DNA from: Inquilinus limosus DSM 16000
GTDB taxonomy: Bacteria; Pseudomonadota; Alphaproteobacteria; DSM-16000; Inquilinaceae
DNA: 64,000 nucleotides
Assembly: GCF_000423185.1 (NCBI RefSeq)
Contig: NZ_AUHM01000009.1
Span: 186,001-250,000, forward strand
Reading direction: 5' to 3'
The notes under the pieces were generated by a model. That model did not search any database. It had not been told where the DNA came from and worked only from the letters and a program-made list of their open reading frames with translations. Positions 8,680 to 16,696 of the stretch are shown one piece after another. The position numbers and the translations under genes are program-made. Positions within the stretch are counted from its first letter, which is position 1; each line of letters starts with the position of its first letter.

Positions 8680-9575
8680 CAGCCCTGCCTCCCCGCCGCG
8701 CCGAGGATCCGGCGAGCCTTCGACGGTCCGCGGTCGCTGCGGGCGAGGCGCCGCTCGATCCAGGCCTGGCCGAGGGAGGCGGCCGTGGTCAGCACCAGGT
8801 ACCAGATGCTGGCAACGATCAGCAGCTCGATGATCAGGAAGTTCTTGGCGTAGATGTTCTGGACCCGCGTCAGCAGGTCCTGCGCTGCCACCACCGAGAC
8901 CAGCGAGGTGGTCTTCAGCATCGAGATGGTTTGGTTGCCGATCGGCGGGATGATGACGCGCAGCGCCTGCGGCAGAACGATCCGGGTCAGTGTCTGAAAC
9001 GGGGTGTAGCCGAGCGCCGTCGCCGCCTCGGTCTGCCCCTTGTCGACGGCCAGGAGGCCGCCGCGGACGATCTCCGCCACATAGGCGGATTCGTTCAGGC
9101 TGAGCGCCAGGAGGGCCGCCGTGAAGGCCGAGATCAGCGTGTTGGTCTCGACATGCAGCGGCCCGATGTCGACGGCCGGGATGAACAGCTGGATGTTGAA
9201 CCAGAAGATGATCTGCACCAGCAGCGGCGTGCCGCGGAAGAACCAGATGTAGAAGGCGGCGAAGCCGGACAGGATCGGGTTCGACGCCAGCCGCATCATC
9301 GCCAGCACGATCCCGGCCAGGATGCTGATCGCCATGGCGAGGACGGTGAACACCAGGGTCAGCTGGATGCCGTCCAGGATCGTCGGGTCGAACAGATAGG
9401 TCCCGATCGCGTCCCACTGCACGTTCCGGCTGCTGGCGACCAGGGCGGCGAAGCCCAGCACGACGGCCATCAGCAGGGTGGCGCCGAGCCGCTGGCCCCA
9501 GTATCGCGCCGGGATGATCCGCAGCCCCGAGGGACTCGGCATGCGCCCGACGGGCGCCGCGTCAGTCGCTGTCAT
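8679..9575 (-). CDS. Polar-amino-acid-type ABC transporter permease
   Basis: A 298-aa inner-membrane permease of the HisMQ/GlnP type. Hydrophobic segments include [16 protein letters not shown] near residue 35 and [20 protein letters not shown] near residue 80. The EAA loop reads [20 protein letters not shown]. Only one permease gene is present, so it probably works as a homodimer. The ATG at 9575 overlaps the stop of the kinase gene (ATGA). The N-terminal extension of about 25 residues is normal for single-permease systems. Confidence 0.92.
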   Translation of the reverse strand: MTATDAAPVGRMPSPSGLRIIPARYWGQRLGATLLMAVVLGFAALVASSRNVQWDAIGTYLFDPTILDGIQLTLVFTVLAMAISILAGIVLAMMRLASNPILSGFAAFYIWFFRGTPLLVQIIFWFNIQLFIPAVDIGPLHVETNTLISAFTAALLALSLNESAYVAEIVRGGLLAVDKGQTEAATALGYTPFQTLTRIVLPQALRVIIPPIGNQTISMLKTTSLVSVVAAQDLLTRVQNIYAKNFLIIELLIVASIWYLVLTTAASLGQAWIERRLARSDRGPSKARRILGAAGRQG

Positions 9576-10540
9576 CGCATCCTCCGATCGCTGTCGGGCA
9601 GGACGGCCGCCGTCATCCCCGGCCGCGGCAGCTGCGGCGGGAGATCGCCTCGGATCAGGGCTTCGGCCAGGCGAATCGCCCCGAAAGCCGGTGGGGTGGT
9701 CAGGAGCGTCACGGTCCAGCCGGGCACCTGCTCGGCCACCGCCGCCTCGAAGGCCCGCATCAGCCGCGGCTGGCGCGTGATGACGCCGCCGCCGGCGACC
9801 ACGCAGCCGCCTTTCGCCCCGCGATTCACCAGCCGCCGGACCAGGAGCGCCAGGGACCGGCCGCCGGCCTCGATGACGCTCCGGGCGAGCTCCGACCCGC
9901 CCTCGGCGGCGGCGAACAGGGCGGGAGCATGACGGCCGATCCCGGCGGCGCTGCCCTCGGCCGCCAAGGTCTTGCCGAGCCGCACCGGGTCGTCGATGTC
10001 GAGGATCCCGAGCAGCGCCTGCGCCAACGGGTCCAGGGGCTGGCCTCGGTCCAGCGCGTCCCGCACCGCCCGGGCGGCGTCCCGCACCAGGCCGCTGGCG
10101 CTGCCTTCGTCGCCGAGGAACCAGCCCCAGCCCCCGGCCGTCAGCATGGTGCCGTCGGGCAGACGGGCGACGGCGATCGAACCGGTGCCGGCGATGACGG
10201 AGATTCCCATGGCTCGGCCGGCCGCCGGCAGCAGCAGCTCGGAATCGTTGAGGACGAGGACCGCGCCGCCCGTCCGGACCGCGATCAGATCCTGGAACGC
10301 CCGGCATTGATCGGTGCTGTCGCAGCCATGCGCGCCGACCACGATGGCGGCCGGTTCGGCGCCGCGCGCCGCGTCGCGGACCATGGCGACAAGCGCCGCC
10401 GCATCCTCCTCGGGGAGATGGCGACGCCAGCCCCCGGTCATGCCGATCCGGTCGGCCAGGGTGATGCCGTCCCGCGCCACGACCAGCTGCGTCTTGGTAC
10501 CCCCGATATCGACGCCGACAACGATATCGCTTGCCACCAT
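9572..10540 (-). CDS. BadF/BadG/BcrA-type ATPase, probable N-acetylglucosamine-like kinase
   Basis: The 322-aa protein has the ASKHA kinase fold. The phosphate-1 motif is VGVDIGGTKTQLVVARDG at the N-terminus. VIAGTGSIAV and GWGWFLGDEGSASGLVRDAA follow, and these are typical of the BadF-type GlcNAc kinase group. It probably phosphorylates the imported sugar before the SIS enzyme acts. A TTG at 10561 would give a longer form but lacks a ribosome binding site. GGGAGG lies just before the ATG at 10540 and is better spaced for a GTG at 10537. It is the first gene of the five-gene operon, about 24 bp from the palindromic operator. Confidence 0.85.
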   Translation of the reverse strand: MVASDIVVGVDIGGTKTQLVVARDGITLADRIGMTGGWRRHLPEEDAAALVAMVRDAARGAEPAAIVVGAHGCDSTDQCRAFQDLIAVRTGGAVLVLNDSELLLPAAGRAMGISVIAGTGSIAVARLPDGTMLTAGGWGWFLGDEGSASGLVRDAARAVRDALDRGQPLDPLAQALLGILDIDDPVRLGKTLAAEGSAAGIGRHAPALFAAAEGGSELARSVIEAGGRSLALLVRRLVNRGAKGGCVVAGGGVITRQPRLMRAFEAAVAEQVPGWTVTLLTTPPAFGAIRLAEALIRGDLPPQLPRPGMTAAVLPDSDRRMR

Positions 10541-10563
10541 GCCTCCCACGGCTTCGCTCAATG

Positions 10564-10588
10564 CGAGTTAGTTAACCTAACTAACTCG
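10564..10588. promoter_or_regulatory. Palindromic operator of the amino-sugar operon
   Basis: Two perfect 11-bp arms (CGAGTTAGTTA and its complement) flank the trinucleotide ACC. The TTAGTT...AACTAA pattern recalls operators of ROK repressors such as Bacillus XylR. It overlaps the -10 element and spacer of the candidate promoter, so a bound repressor would block polymerase. Confidence 0.75.
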
Positions 10589-10597
10589 AAGGCGCAA
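10569..10597 (-). promoter_or_regulatory. Candidate sigma-70 promoter of the amino-sugar operon
   Basis: On the minus strand, TTGCGC (10597-10592) and TAACTA (10574-10569) are separated by 17 bases. The elements are imperfect, but the spacing is ideal and the site coincides with the palindrome. Confidence 0.45.
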
Positions 10598-10680
10598 TGG
10601 TCTTCCACTCAGGTGAAGCTTATCGAGCGGCATGTAAGTCTTCGAACGGCGGCGGCGCCCTGGCCGTTTCGACACATCTT

Positions 10681-10731
10681 ACGATATATCTTGAAACCGA
10701 TCGCTGGATGACGTATCTTAAGATATATCGT
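10681..10731. promoter_or_regulatory. PadR-type operator pair upstream of the PadR gene
   Basis: Inverted 12-bp copies of AAGATATATCGT lie at 10681-10692 (minus) and 10720-10731 (plus), 27 bp apart. The second overlaps a perfect 12-bp palindrome, TATCTTAAGATA, at 10714-10725. This AT-rich block stands out from the surrounding GC-rich DNA and ends 21 bp before the regulator's start, so autoregulation is likely. Confidence 0.7.
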
Positions 10732-10752
10732 TAACCAAACGGAGCGAGTCCG

Positions 10753-11409
10753 ATGTTCGGACGTCATCATCGCGGCCACCGCGGCGAATGCGGCGGCGAC
10801 GACATGTGGGCCATGGGCCGCGGCCGGGGCGGCCGGTGGGGCCATGGGTTCGGCGGCGGCTTTGGCGGCCGCGGCTTCGGGGGCTTCGGCGGCGGCGACC
10901 TGATGCGTGCCGGCCGGATGCTGGCCCAGGGCGACCTGCGCCTCCTGGCGCTGGCCCTGATCGAGGAGCAGCCGCGCCACGGCTACGAGATCATCAAGCT
11001 GCTGGAGGAGAAGACCGGCGGCTGGTACAGCCCAAGCCCCGGCACGGTCTACCCGACCCTGACCTATCTCGAGGAGGCCGGCTACGTCACGGTCGAGGCC
11101 GAGGGCAGCAAGAAGCTGTACCGGATCACCGACGAGGGCCGCGCCTATCTCGACGCCAATCGCGGCATCGTCGACGCCGTGCTGGGCCGGCTGGCCGCGG
11201 CCGGCGAGAAGATGGCCTGGGTCAACAAGATGATGGGCGGCGAGCGCGAACGCGAGCGGTCGAGCCGGATGCCGTCGCTGGTGATCGCGGCCCTCGACAA
11301 TCTGCGCGAGGCGGCGGAGCAGCGGCTGCAGGCCGGCGCCGACCCCGAGGTCGAGACCCGGATCGTCGAGATCCTGGCGCGGGCCGCAGCCGAGATCCGG
11401 CGCGGCTGA
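10753..11409 (+). CDS. PadR family transcriptional regulator
   Basis: The 218-aa protein has an unusual N-terminal tail of about 50 residues rich in Gly, His and Arg. The PadR winged helix follows (about 55-130), with LALIEEQPRHGYEIIKLLEE and YSPSPGTVYPTLTYLEEAGY. The C-terminal helices (about 135-218) would form the dimer interface. PadR proteins usually repress their own gene or efflux and stress genes in response to small aromatic ligands. Glycine/histidine-rich leaders like this recur in alphaproteobacterial PadR proteins; their role is unknown to me. A matching palindrome lies just upstream. Confidence 0.92.
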   Translation: MFGRHHRGHRGECGGDDMWAMGRGRGGRWGHGFGGGFGGRGFGGFGGGDLMRAGRMLAQGDLRLLALALIEEQPRHGYEIIKLLEEKTGGWYSPSPGTVYPTLTYLEEAGYVTVEAEGSKKLYRITDEGRAYLDANRGIVDAVLGRLAAAGEKMAWVNKMMGGERERERSSRMPSLVIAALDNLREAAEQRLQAGADPEVETRIVEILARAAAEIRRG

Positions 11410-11416
11410 GGGCGGC

Positions 11417-11638
11417 ATGAGCCCCGCCCTCCCCGCCCCGGCCTCTTCGCCGGAGACGCTGACGCTGGGCGACGTCCAGCTGCGCGCCGCCCTGGCCGAC
11501 GTGCTGCGCCAGTTCGGCTACCGGCTGCTCCGCGCCCGGATGGAGCTGGAGGTCGAGAAGCTGCATCCGGAGGCGCCGCTGGCCGAGCCCGGGCCGACGG
11601 TCATAGCCCGGGAAGCGCCGCCAGCTCGGCATCGGTGA
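11417..11638 (+). CDS. Small hypothetical protein downstream of PadR
   Basis: A 73-aa frame starts 8 bp after the PadR stop, so it could be translated from the same mRNA. The middle part (RAALADVLRQFGYRLLRARM) looks like an amphipathic helix; no known domain is recognised. The last 37 bp overlap the 3' end of the convergent DUF779 gene, which argues for caution. It could be a real small protein or chance. Confidence 0.35.
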   Translation: MSPALPAPASSPETLTLGDVQLRAALADVLRQFGYRLLRARMELEVEKLHPEAPLAEPGPTVIAREAPPARHR

Positions 11639-11972
11639 ACAGCCGGGACCGGGTCAGGAACCGGACGTCGCGGCCGTTCTCCAGCGAGAACATGCCGCCC
11701 CGCCCGGGAACCACGTCGATGATCAGCTGGGTGTGGCGCCAGTACTCGAATTGCGGCCGGCTGATGTAGAACGAGGCGCCGCCGATCTCGCCCAGCAGCA
11801 CGTCGGCATCGCCGACCAGGAACTCGCCGGCCGGAAAGCACATCGGCGAGGAGCCGTCGCAGCAGCCGCCGGACTGGTGGAACAGGACCGGGCCGTGCGC
11901 CTCGCGCAGCTGGCCGATCAGCTCGAGCGCCGCCGGCGTGGCGAGCACGCGCGGCACGGGATCGTGGGTCAT
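11601..11972 (-). CDS. DUF779 domain-containing protein
   Basis: The 123-aa protein covers the whole DUF779 family. The cysteine-rich motif QSGGCCDGSSPMCFP lies at about residues 33-47, and a conserved YISRPQFEYWRHTQLIIDVV block follows. The biochemical role is not known. DUF779 genes are typically found next to acetaldehyde/aldehyde dehydrogenase genes, as here, where it follows the dehydrogenase by 52 bp on the same strand. A metal- or thiol-related helper role can be guessed from the cysteines but is not shown. Confidence 0.9.
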   Translation of the reverse strand: MTHDPVPRVLATPAALELIGQLREAHGPVLFHQSGGCCDGSSPMCFPAGEFLVGDADVLLGEIGGASFYISRPQFEYWRHTQLIIDVVPGRGGMFSLENGRDVRFLTRSRLFTDAELAALPGL

Positions 11973-12024
11973 TGCGGGTTCCGGCGAGACGGTGCCCCGG
12001 CAAACCGGGGCACCGGTTGCATCA

Positions 12025-13545
12025 TCAGAAGAAGCCCAGGGCCTTCGGGCTGTAGCTGACCAGCAGGTTCTTGGTCTGCTGGTAGTGGTCCAGCATCATC
12101 CGGTGCGTCTCGCGCCCGATGCCGGACTGCTTGTAGCCGCCGAAGGCCGCATGGGCCGGATAGGCGTGGTAGCAGTTGGTCCACACCCGGCCCGCCTGGA
12201 TCGTCCGGCCGAAGCGGTAGGCGCGGCTGCCGTCGCGGGTCCAGACCCCGGCGCCGAGGCCGTACAGCGTGTCGTTGGCGATCGCCAATGCCTCCTCCTC
12301 GGTCCTGAAGGTCGTGACCGAGACCACCGGGCCGAAGATCTCCTCCTGGAAGATCCGCATCCCGTTGTGGCCGCGGAACACCGTCGGCTTGACGTAATAG
12401 CCGCCGGCCAGGTCGCCGCTGAGGATGGCGCGGCTGCCACCGGCCAGAACCTCGGCCCCCTCCTGCCGGCCGATGTCGATGTAGCTGAGGATCTTCTCCA
12501 GCTGCTCGCCCGAGGCCTGGGCGCCGATCATGGTCTGCGGGTCGAGCGGGTCGCCCTGCCGGATCGCCGCGACCCGGGCCAGCGCCTTCTCCATGAAGCG
12601 GTCATAGACCGACTCCTGGATCAGCGCCCGGCTGGGGCAGGTGCAGACCTCGCCCTGGTTCAGCGCAAACATGACGAAGCCCTCGACCGCCTTGTCGAGG
12701 AAGTCGTCATCCTCGGCGCAGACATCGGCGAAGAAGATGTTCGGCGACTTGCCGCCGAGCTCCAGCGTCACCGGGATCAGGTTCTGGCTGGCGTATTGCA
12801 TGATCAGCCGGCCGGTCGTGGTCTCGCCGGTGAAGGCGATCTTGGCGATGCGGGGGCTGGAGGCCAGCGGCTTGCCGGCCTCGAGGCCGAAGCCGTTGAC
12901 GATGTTCAGCACGCCGGCCGGCAGCAGGTCGGCCACCAGCTCGGCCCAGACCAGGATGCCGGCGGGGGTCTGCTCGGCCGGCTTCAGCACGACGCAGTTG
13001 CCGGCCGCCAGCGCCGGGGCCAGCTTCCACGCCGCCATCAGGATCGGGAAGTTCCACGGGATGATCTGGCCGACGACGCCGAGCGGCTCGTGGAAATGAT
13101 AGGCGACGGTGTCGTGGTCGATCTCGCCGATCGACCCCTCCTGCGCCCGGATGCAGCCCGCGAAGTAACGGAAATGGTCGATCGCCAGCGGGATGTCGGC
13201 GGCCCGTGTCTCGCGGATCGGCTTGCCGTTGTCCCAGGTCTCCGCCTGGGCCAGGGTCTCGAGATTGGCCTCCATCCGGTCGGCGACGGCGTTCAGGATG
13301 CGGGCGCGCTCCGCCGGCGGGGTGCGGCCCCAGGCCTTCTTCGCGGCATGGGCGGCGTCGAGCGCCAGCTCGATATCCGCCGCGGTCGACCGGGGCACCT
13401 CGCAGATCGGCCGGCCGTTGATCGGCGAGAGATTGTCGAAATAGCGGCCCTCGACCGGCTCGACCCAGCGGCCGCCGATGAAGTTGCCGTACCGGGCCTT
13501 GAAGGGCGAGTGCGCCTCCCGGGCCAGGGGTCCGATCTTGTTCAT
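12025..13545 (-). CDS. NAD-dependent aldehyde dehydrogenase (AldB/ExaC type)
   Basis: The 506-aa enzyme oxidises acetaldehyde or similar aldehydes to acids with NAD+. [13 protein letters not shown] holds the general-base glutamate, and [11 protein letters not shown] holds the catalytic cysteine. The start [20 protein letters not shown] was chosen because a GGGAGGA site sits 5 bases upstream; sequence before it is not conserved in style. It is divergent from an AcoR-like activator, with a sigma-54-type promoter in the shared region. It is followed by DUF779, the usual partner of this dehydrogenase subgroup. Confidence 0.95.
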   Translation of the reverse strand: MNKIGPLAREAHSPFKARYGNFIGGRWVEPVEGRYFDNLSPINGRPICEVPRSTAADIELALDAAHAAKKAWGRTPPAERARILNAVADRMEANLETLAQAETWDNGKPIRETRAADIPLAIDHFRYFAGCIRAQEGSIGEIDHDTVAYHFHEPLGVVGQIIPWNFPILMAAWKLAPALAAGNCVVLKPAEQTPAGILVWAELVADLLPAGVLNIVNGFGLEAGKPLASSPRIAKIAFTGETTTGRLIMQYASQNLIPVTLELGGKSPNIFFADVCAEDDDFLDKAVEGFVMFALNQGEVCTCPSRALIQESVYDRFMEKALARVAAIRQGDPLDPQTMIGAQASGEQLEKILSYIDIGRQEGAEVLAGGSRAILSGDLAGGYYVKPTVFRGHNGMRIFQEEIFGPVVSVTTFRTEEEALAIANDTLYGLGAGVWTRDGSRAYRFGRTIQAGRVWTNCYHAYPAHAAFGGYKQSGIGRETHRMMLDHYQQTKNLLVSYSPKALGFF

Positions 13546-13579
13546 GGGGTCCTCCCTTGTGTTGGATGACCCTTCTCCC

Positions 13580-13595
13580 TGCATCGCGCATGCCA
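13580..13595 (-). promoter_or_regulatory. Candidate sigma-54 promoter of the aldehyde dehydrogenase gene
   Basis: The minus strand reads TGGCATGCGCGATGCA, matching the consensus TGGCACGNNNNTTGCA except at two positions. The invariant GG and GC are 10 bases apart. The -12 element is about 35 bp before the ATG, and a sigma-54 activator is encoded divergently. Confidence 0.7.
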
Positions 13596-13724
13596 GCTTC
13601 GGCGGCGCGGCTGATAAGCCTTTGAAAGAACGGAAATGTCGGCCCGCCGGCAGGCTCCCGTCGTCGGACTGCCTCCGTGCCCGGCCCATGCGGGTGTATG
13701 ATCATGCGACAGAACAGCGACAGG

Positions 13725-13741
13725 TGTCGCAGATTGCGACA
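13725..13741. promoter_or_regulatory. Candidate enhancer site for the AcoR-like activator
   Basis: TGTCGCA-GAT-TGCGACA is a perfect 7-bp inverted repeat. An extra half site, TGCGACA, lies at 13705-13711. It is about 130 bp upstream of the sigma-54 promoter, a normal enhancer distance, and overlaps the leader of the activator gene. Confidence 0.65.
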
Positions 13742-13756
13742 CTTTGGGAGGAGACC

Positions 13757-15613
13757 ATGGCGACTGCGCAGACGGTCCTGACCGCCCGCCGTCATTTCAT
13801 CGACGGCGGCGTTCCGCCAGGCGACATGGTCCCGCCCCCGATCCTGCGGTCCTGGGAGCGCTGCGCCACGCTGGGGCTGGAGATGCGGGCACGGCCGCGG
13901 GTCGAGCCGATCGCCGGCCGGGCGATGCGCGAGCTGCGGGAACGGTGCGAGGCGCTGCGGCGGATCTGTCGGCCCGAGATCGAAGCGCTGCACGCCGATG
14001 CCCAGGCCACCGACAGCATCGTCATCCTGACCGATGCCGACGGCCTCGTGATCGACACGGTCGGCAGTGCCGATTTCGCCGAGCAGGCGGCGCGGGTGGC
14101 GCTGCGGCCGGGCGTGCCCTGGCGCGAGGACGCCACCGGCACCAATGCGATCGGCACGGCGCTGATCGAACGCCGACCGATCGCCGTCCACGGCGCCGAG
14201 CACTTCTTCGAGATGCACCGGATCCTGAGCTGCGCCGCGATGCCGATCCTGGATCCGCAGGGCCGGCTGATCGGGGCGCTCGACCTGTCCGGCCATGCGG
14301 CGGGCGACCACCGCCATGCGCTGGGGCTGGTCCGGCTCGCGGTCGACCAGATCGAGCACCGGCTGTTCGACCAGGGCTTCCAGGACCATGAGGTGATCCG
14401 CATCCATCGCGACCCGGCGCTGCTGGGCACCGCGCGGGAGGGCATCCTGGCCTTCGCCGACCGCCGCCTCGTCGCCGCCAACCGCTATGGGCTGGAGCAG
14501 CTCGGCCTCGACTGGTCGGCGCTGGGCGCGCGCCGCTTCGAGGAGATCTTCGAGACCGGCTTCGCCCGGCAGGCCAGCGCCGGCTATCTGCGGACGCAGG
14601 CCGGGGCGCTGCTGCGCGGCGAGCGCCGGCCGGCCGCTTCCCTCCCCGCCCCGGCGCCGCGGCCACGCCCGGCCCCTTCGCTGACGCCGCGGATTCCGAC
14701 GCCGATCTTCGACGCCGCGACGACGGCGTCGCTCGGCCGCGCCGTCCGCCTTCTCGACGCGCAGATCCCGGTGCTGCTGCAGGGCGAGACCGGCACCGGC
14801 AAGGAGGTGTTCGCCCGCGCCGTCCACGCCGCCGGCGCGCGCGCCGCCGCCCCGTTCGTCGCCGTGAACTGCGCCGCGCTGCCGGAAGGGCTGATCGAGG
14901 CCGAGCTGTTCGGCTATGAGGAAGGCGCCTTCACCGGGGCCCGGCGCCGCGGCGCCAAGGGGCTGCTGCGGGAGGCCGATGGCGGCGTGCTGTTCCTCGA
15001 CGAGATCGGCGACATGCCGCTGCCGCTGCAGGCCCGGCTGCTGCGGGTGCTGCAGGACCGCGCCGTCATGCCGCTCGGCGGCGGTGCGCCGGTGCCGGTC
15101 GATTTCGCCTTGATCTGCGCCACCCACCGGCCGCTGCCGCGGCTGGTCGAGGCCGGCGGCTTCCGACAGGACCTGTATTTCCGGATCGCACAGTACACGG
15201 TGGAGCTTCCACCGCTGCGGCAGCTGCCGGACCGGGCCGGAATCGTCCGCAGCCTGTGGCGCGAGCTCGGCGGGCCGGATGCGGGCGTGGCCCTGACGCC
15301 CGCCTGCGAGGAGCGGCTGGCGGGCTATGACTGGCCGGGCAATTTCCGTCAGCTCACCGGCACGCTGCGGGCGCTGCTGGCGCTGGCGGAACCGGGCTGT
15401 CCGATCGACATCGACGCGCTGCCGCCGGACGTGCGGGCGCCGCCGCCGGCATCCGCGCCGGACGGGGAACATCTCGACGCCATCACCCGAAGCGCGATGC
15501 GGGCCGCCCTGGAGGCCAGCGGCGGCAACGTCTCGCGCGCGGCGCGCCGGCTCGGCATTCACCGCAGCACCTTGTATCGCCGCCTGCTCGGCGAGGGCGG
15601 AAAGCCGCACTGA
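13757..15613 (+). CDS. Sigma-54-dependent AcoR-like transcriptional activator
   Basis: The 618-aa protein has an N-terminal GAF-type sensor (about residues 75-205). An AAA+ domain follows, with Walker A GETGTGKE (about 343) and the sigma-54 contact loop GAFTGA (390-395). The C-terminal Fis-type helix-turn-helix is SRAARRLGIHRSTLYRRL. AcoR relatives switch on acetoin or alcohol/aldehyde catabolic genes. The start at MATAQTVLTA follows a GGGAGGAG site; upstream sequence contains the palindromic binding site rather than protein. The divergent aldehyde dehydrogenase is the obvious target. Confidence 0.93.
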   Translation: MATAQTVLTARRHFIDGGVPPGDMVPPPILRSWERCATLGLEMRARPRVEPIAGRAMRELRERCEALRRICRPEIEALHADAQATDSIVILTDADGLVIDTVGSADFAEQAARVALRPGVPWREDATGTNAIGTALIERRPIAVHGAEHFFEMHRILSCAAMPILDPQGRLIGALDLSGHAAGDHRHALGLVRLAVDQIEHRLFDQGFQDHEVIRIHRDPALLGTAREGILAFADRRLVAANRYGLEQLGLDWSALGARRFEEIFETGFARQASAGYLRTQAGALLRGERRPAASLPAPAPRPRPAPSLTPRIPTPIFDAATTASLGRAVRLLDAQIPVLLQGETGTGKEVFARAVHAAGARAAAPFVAVNCAALPEGLIEAELFGYEEGAFTGARRRGAKGLLREADGGVLFLDEIGDMPLPLQARLLRVLQDRAVMPLGGGAPVPVDFALICATHRPLPRLVEAGGFRQDLYFRIAQYTVELPPLRQLPDRAGIVRSLWRELGGPDAGVALTPACEERLAGYDWPGNFRQLTGTLRALLALAEPGCPIDIDALPPDVRAPPPASAPDGEHLDAITRSAMRAALEASGGNVSRAARRLGIHRSTLYRRLLGEGGKPH

Positions 15614-15619
15614 TCGCGG

Positions 15620-16555
15620 TCAGCCCTTCCGTTTCGGCCGGATGAACAGGCGCGCCAGGCGGATCGCGCGGGGCACCGTCCTGGGCCGCAGCAGCCGCGG
15701 GTCGTAGCCGGCGAGGCGCCGATCGTTCTCGGCCAGGCAGATGTCCATCAGCTCGGCCGGATCGACCTCTTCGCTGGCCATGGACCGGGCGCCCTTGACG
15801 GTGAAGTTGACGTCGTTCTCCTGGCTCGTGCTCATGTCGCGGGCGAGGCCGATCCGCTCGCGGACCACGAAGGCCCAGACCGACAGGGTCTTCAGGAAGA
15901 AATAGGGCCGCCGCCACCAGGGCATGGCGCGGCGATGCCAGGCGAGCCAGTTGACGAAGAACAGGATGTGCCGCGCCTCCTCCTGGATCACCGGCTCGAA
16001 GGTCTCCACCAACGCCTCGGGAAAGTAGCCGGAGCGGCGCGCCAGCTCGAACAGGCCGAAGGCGAAGAAGCTGTCGACGCATTCGCTGATGCCGGTGGTC
16101 ATGAAGGCCCGCTCCGGGTCCTTCGGCTCGACGTATTCCGGCTCGGGCTTCAGCGCGATGCCGTAGAAGGCGACGAGATGGGACAGCACCTCCTTGTGCC
16201 GGCCCTCCTCGAAGGCCATCAGCTCCACCGCCTCGCGCACCGCCGGATCCTGCACGGTGCGGGCGAAGCTGCGGATGCGCATCTTGGCCCGGCCCTCGGT
16301 CTGCACCGCCGTGTCCCAGATCGGCAGGGTGATCAGGCGCTGCCGCGCCTCCGGGTCCAGCACCGGCCAGGGGATCACCGCCGGCTTGTAGGGGTTGAAG
16401 GTCTCGCGCATCACCCGGCTGAGCATCCGCTTGTGGCGGTCGGAGCCGGCTGGGGCGGCCCCCTCCTCCTCGAAGCGCCAGCGGCGGGCGGCGGTATCCG
16501 CGGCGGCGACGGCTTCGGGCGTGGCGGCGGCAGCGGCGATCGGCAATTCATCCAT
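15620..16555 (-). CDS. Ferritin-like diiron protein of unknown substrate
   Basis: The 311-aa protein is largely helical with two ExxH-type diiron motifs, MAFEEGRHKEVL and QEEARHILFF. A third acidic helix, ISECVDSFFAFGLFELARRS, lies between them. This matches carboxylate-bridged diiron oxygenases or oxidases of the ferritin-like superfamily. I do not recognise the specific subfamily or reaction. The Ala-rich N-terminus (about 30 residues) is probably disordered. It converges on the AcoR-like gene, separated by only 6 bp. It is transcribed away from the neighbouring hydrolase gene. Confidence 0.7.
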   Translation of the reverse strand: MDELPIAAAAATPEAVAAADTAARRWRFEEEGAAPAGSDRHKRMLSRVMRETFNPYKPAVIPWPVLDPEARQRLITLPIWDTAVQTEGRAKMRIRSFARTVQDPAVREAVELMAFEEGRHKEVLSHLVAFYGIALKPEPEYVEPKDPERAFMTTGISECVDSFFAFGLFELARRSGYFPEALVETFEPVIQEEARHILFFVNWLAWHRRAMPWWRRPYFFLKTLSVWAFVVRERIGLARDMSTSQENDVNFTVKGARSMASEEVDPAELMDICLAENDRRLAGYDPRLLRPRTVPRAIRLARLFIRPKRKG

Positions 16556-16696
16556 CGAAATCACCTGGGTTCGGCATCGGCGATCCGTCCCCCAAGCGGC
16601 CACCGGTCTGCCATAGGCGTGGTCTCCGAATGATCGCCGCAGCCGCTTCGCTGTTCAATGCGACAGCGTATTCCGCGGGCATGCTAGGCTCCGACG

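Noticed and set aside
12707-15610. A 967-codon minus-strand frame opposite the AcoR-like gene
   Set aside because: It runs through the aldehyde dehydrogenase in a wrong frame and antisense to a well-defined AAA+ activator; composition is typical of a GC shadow.
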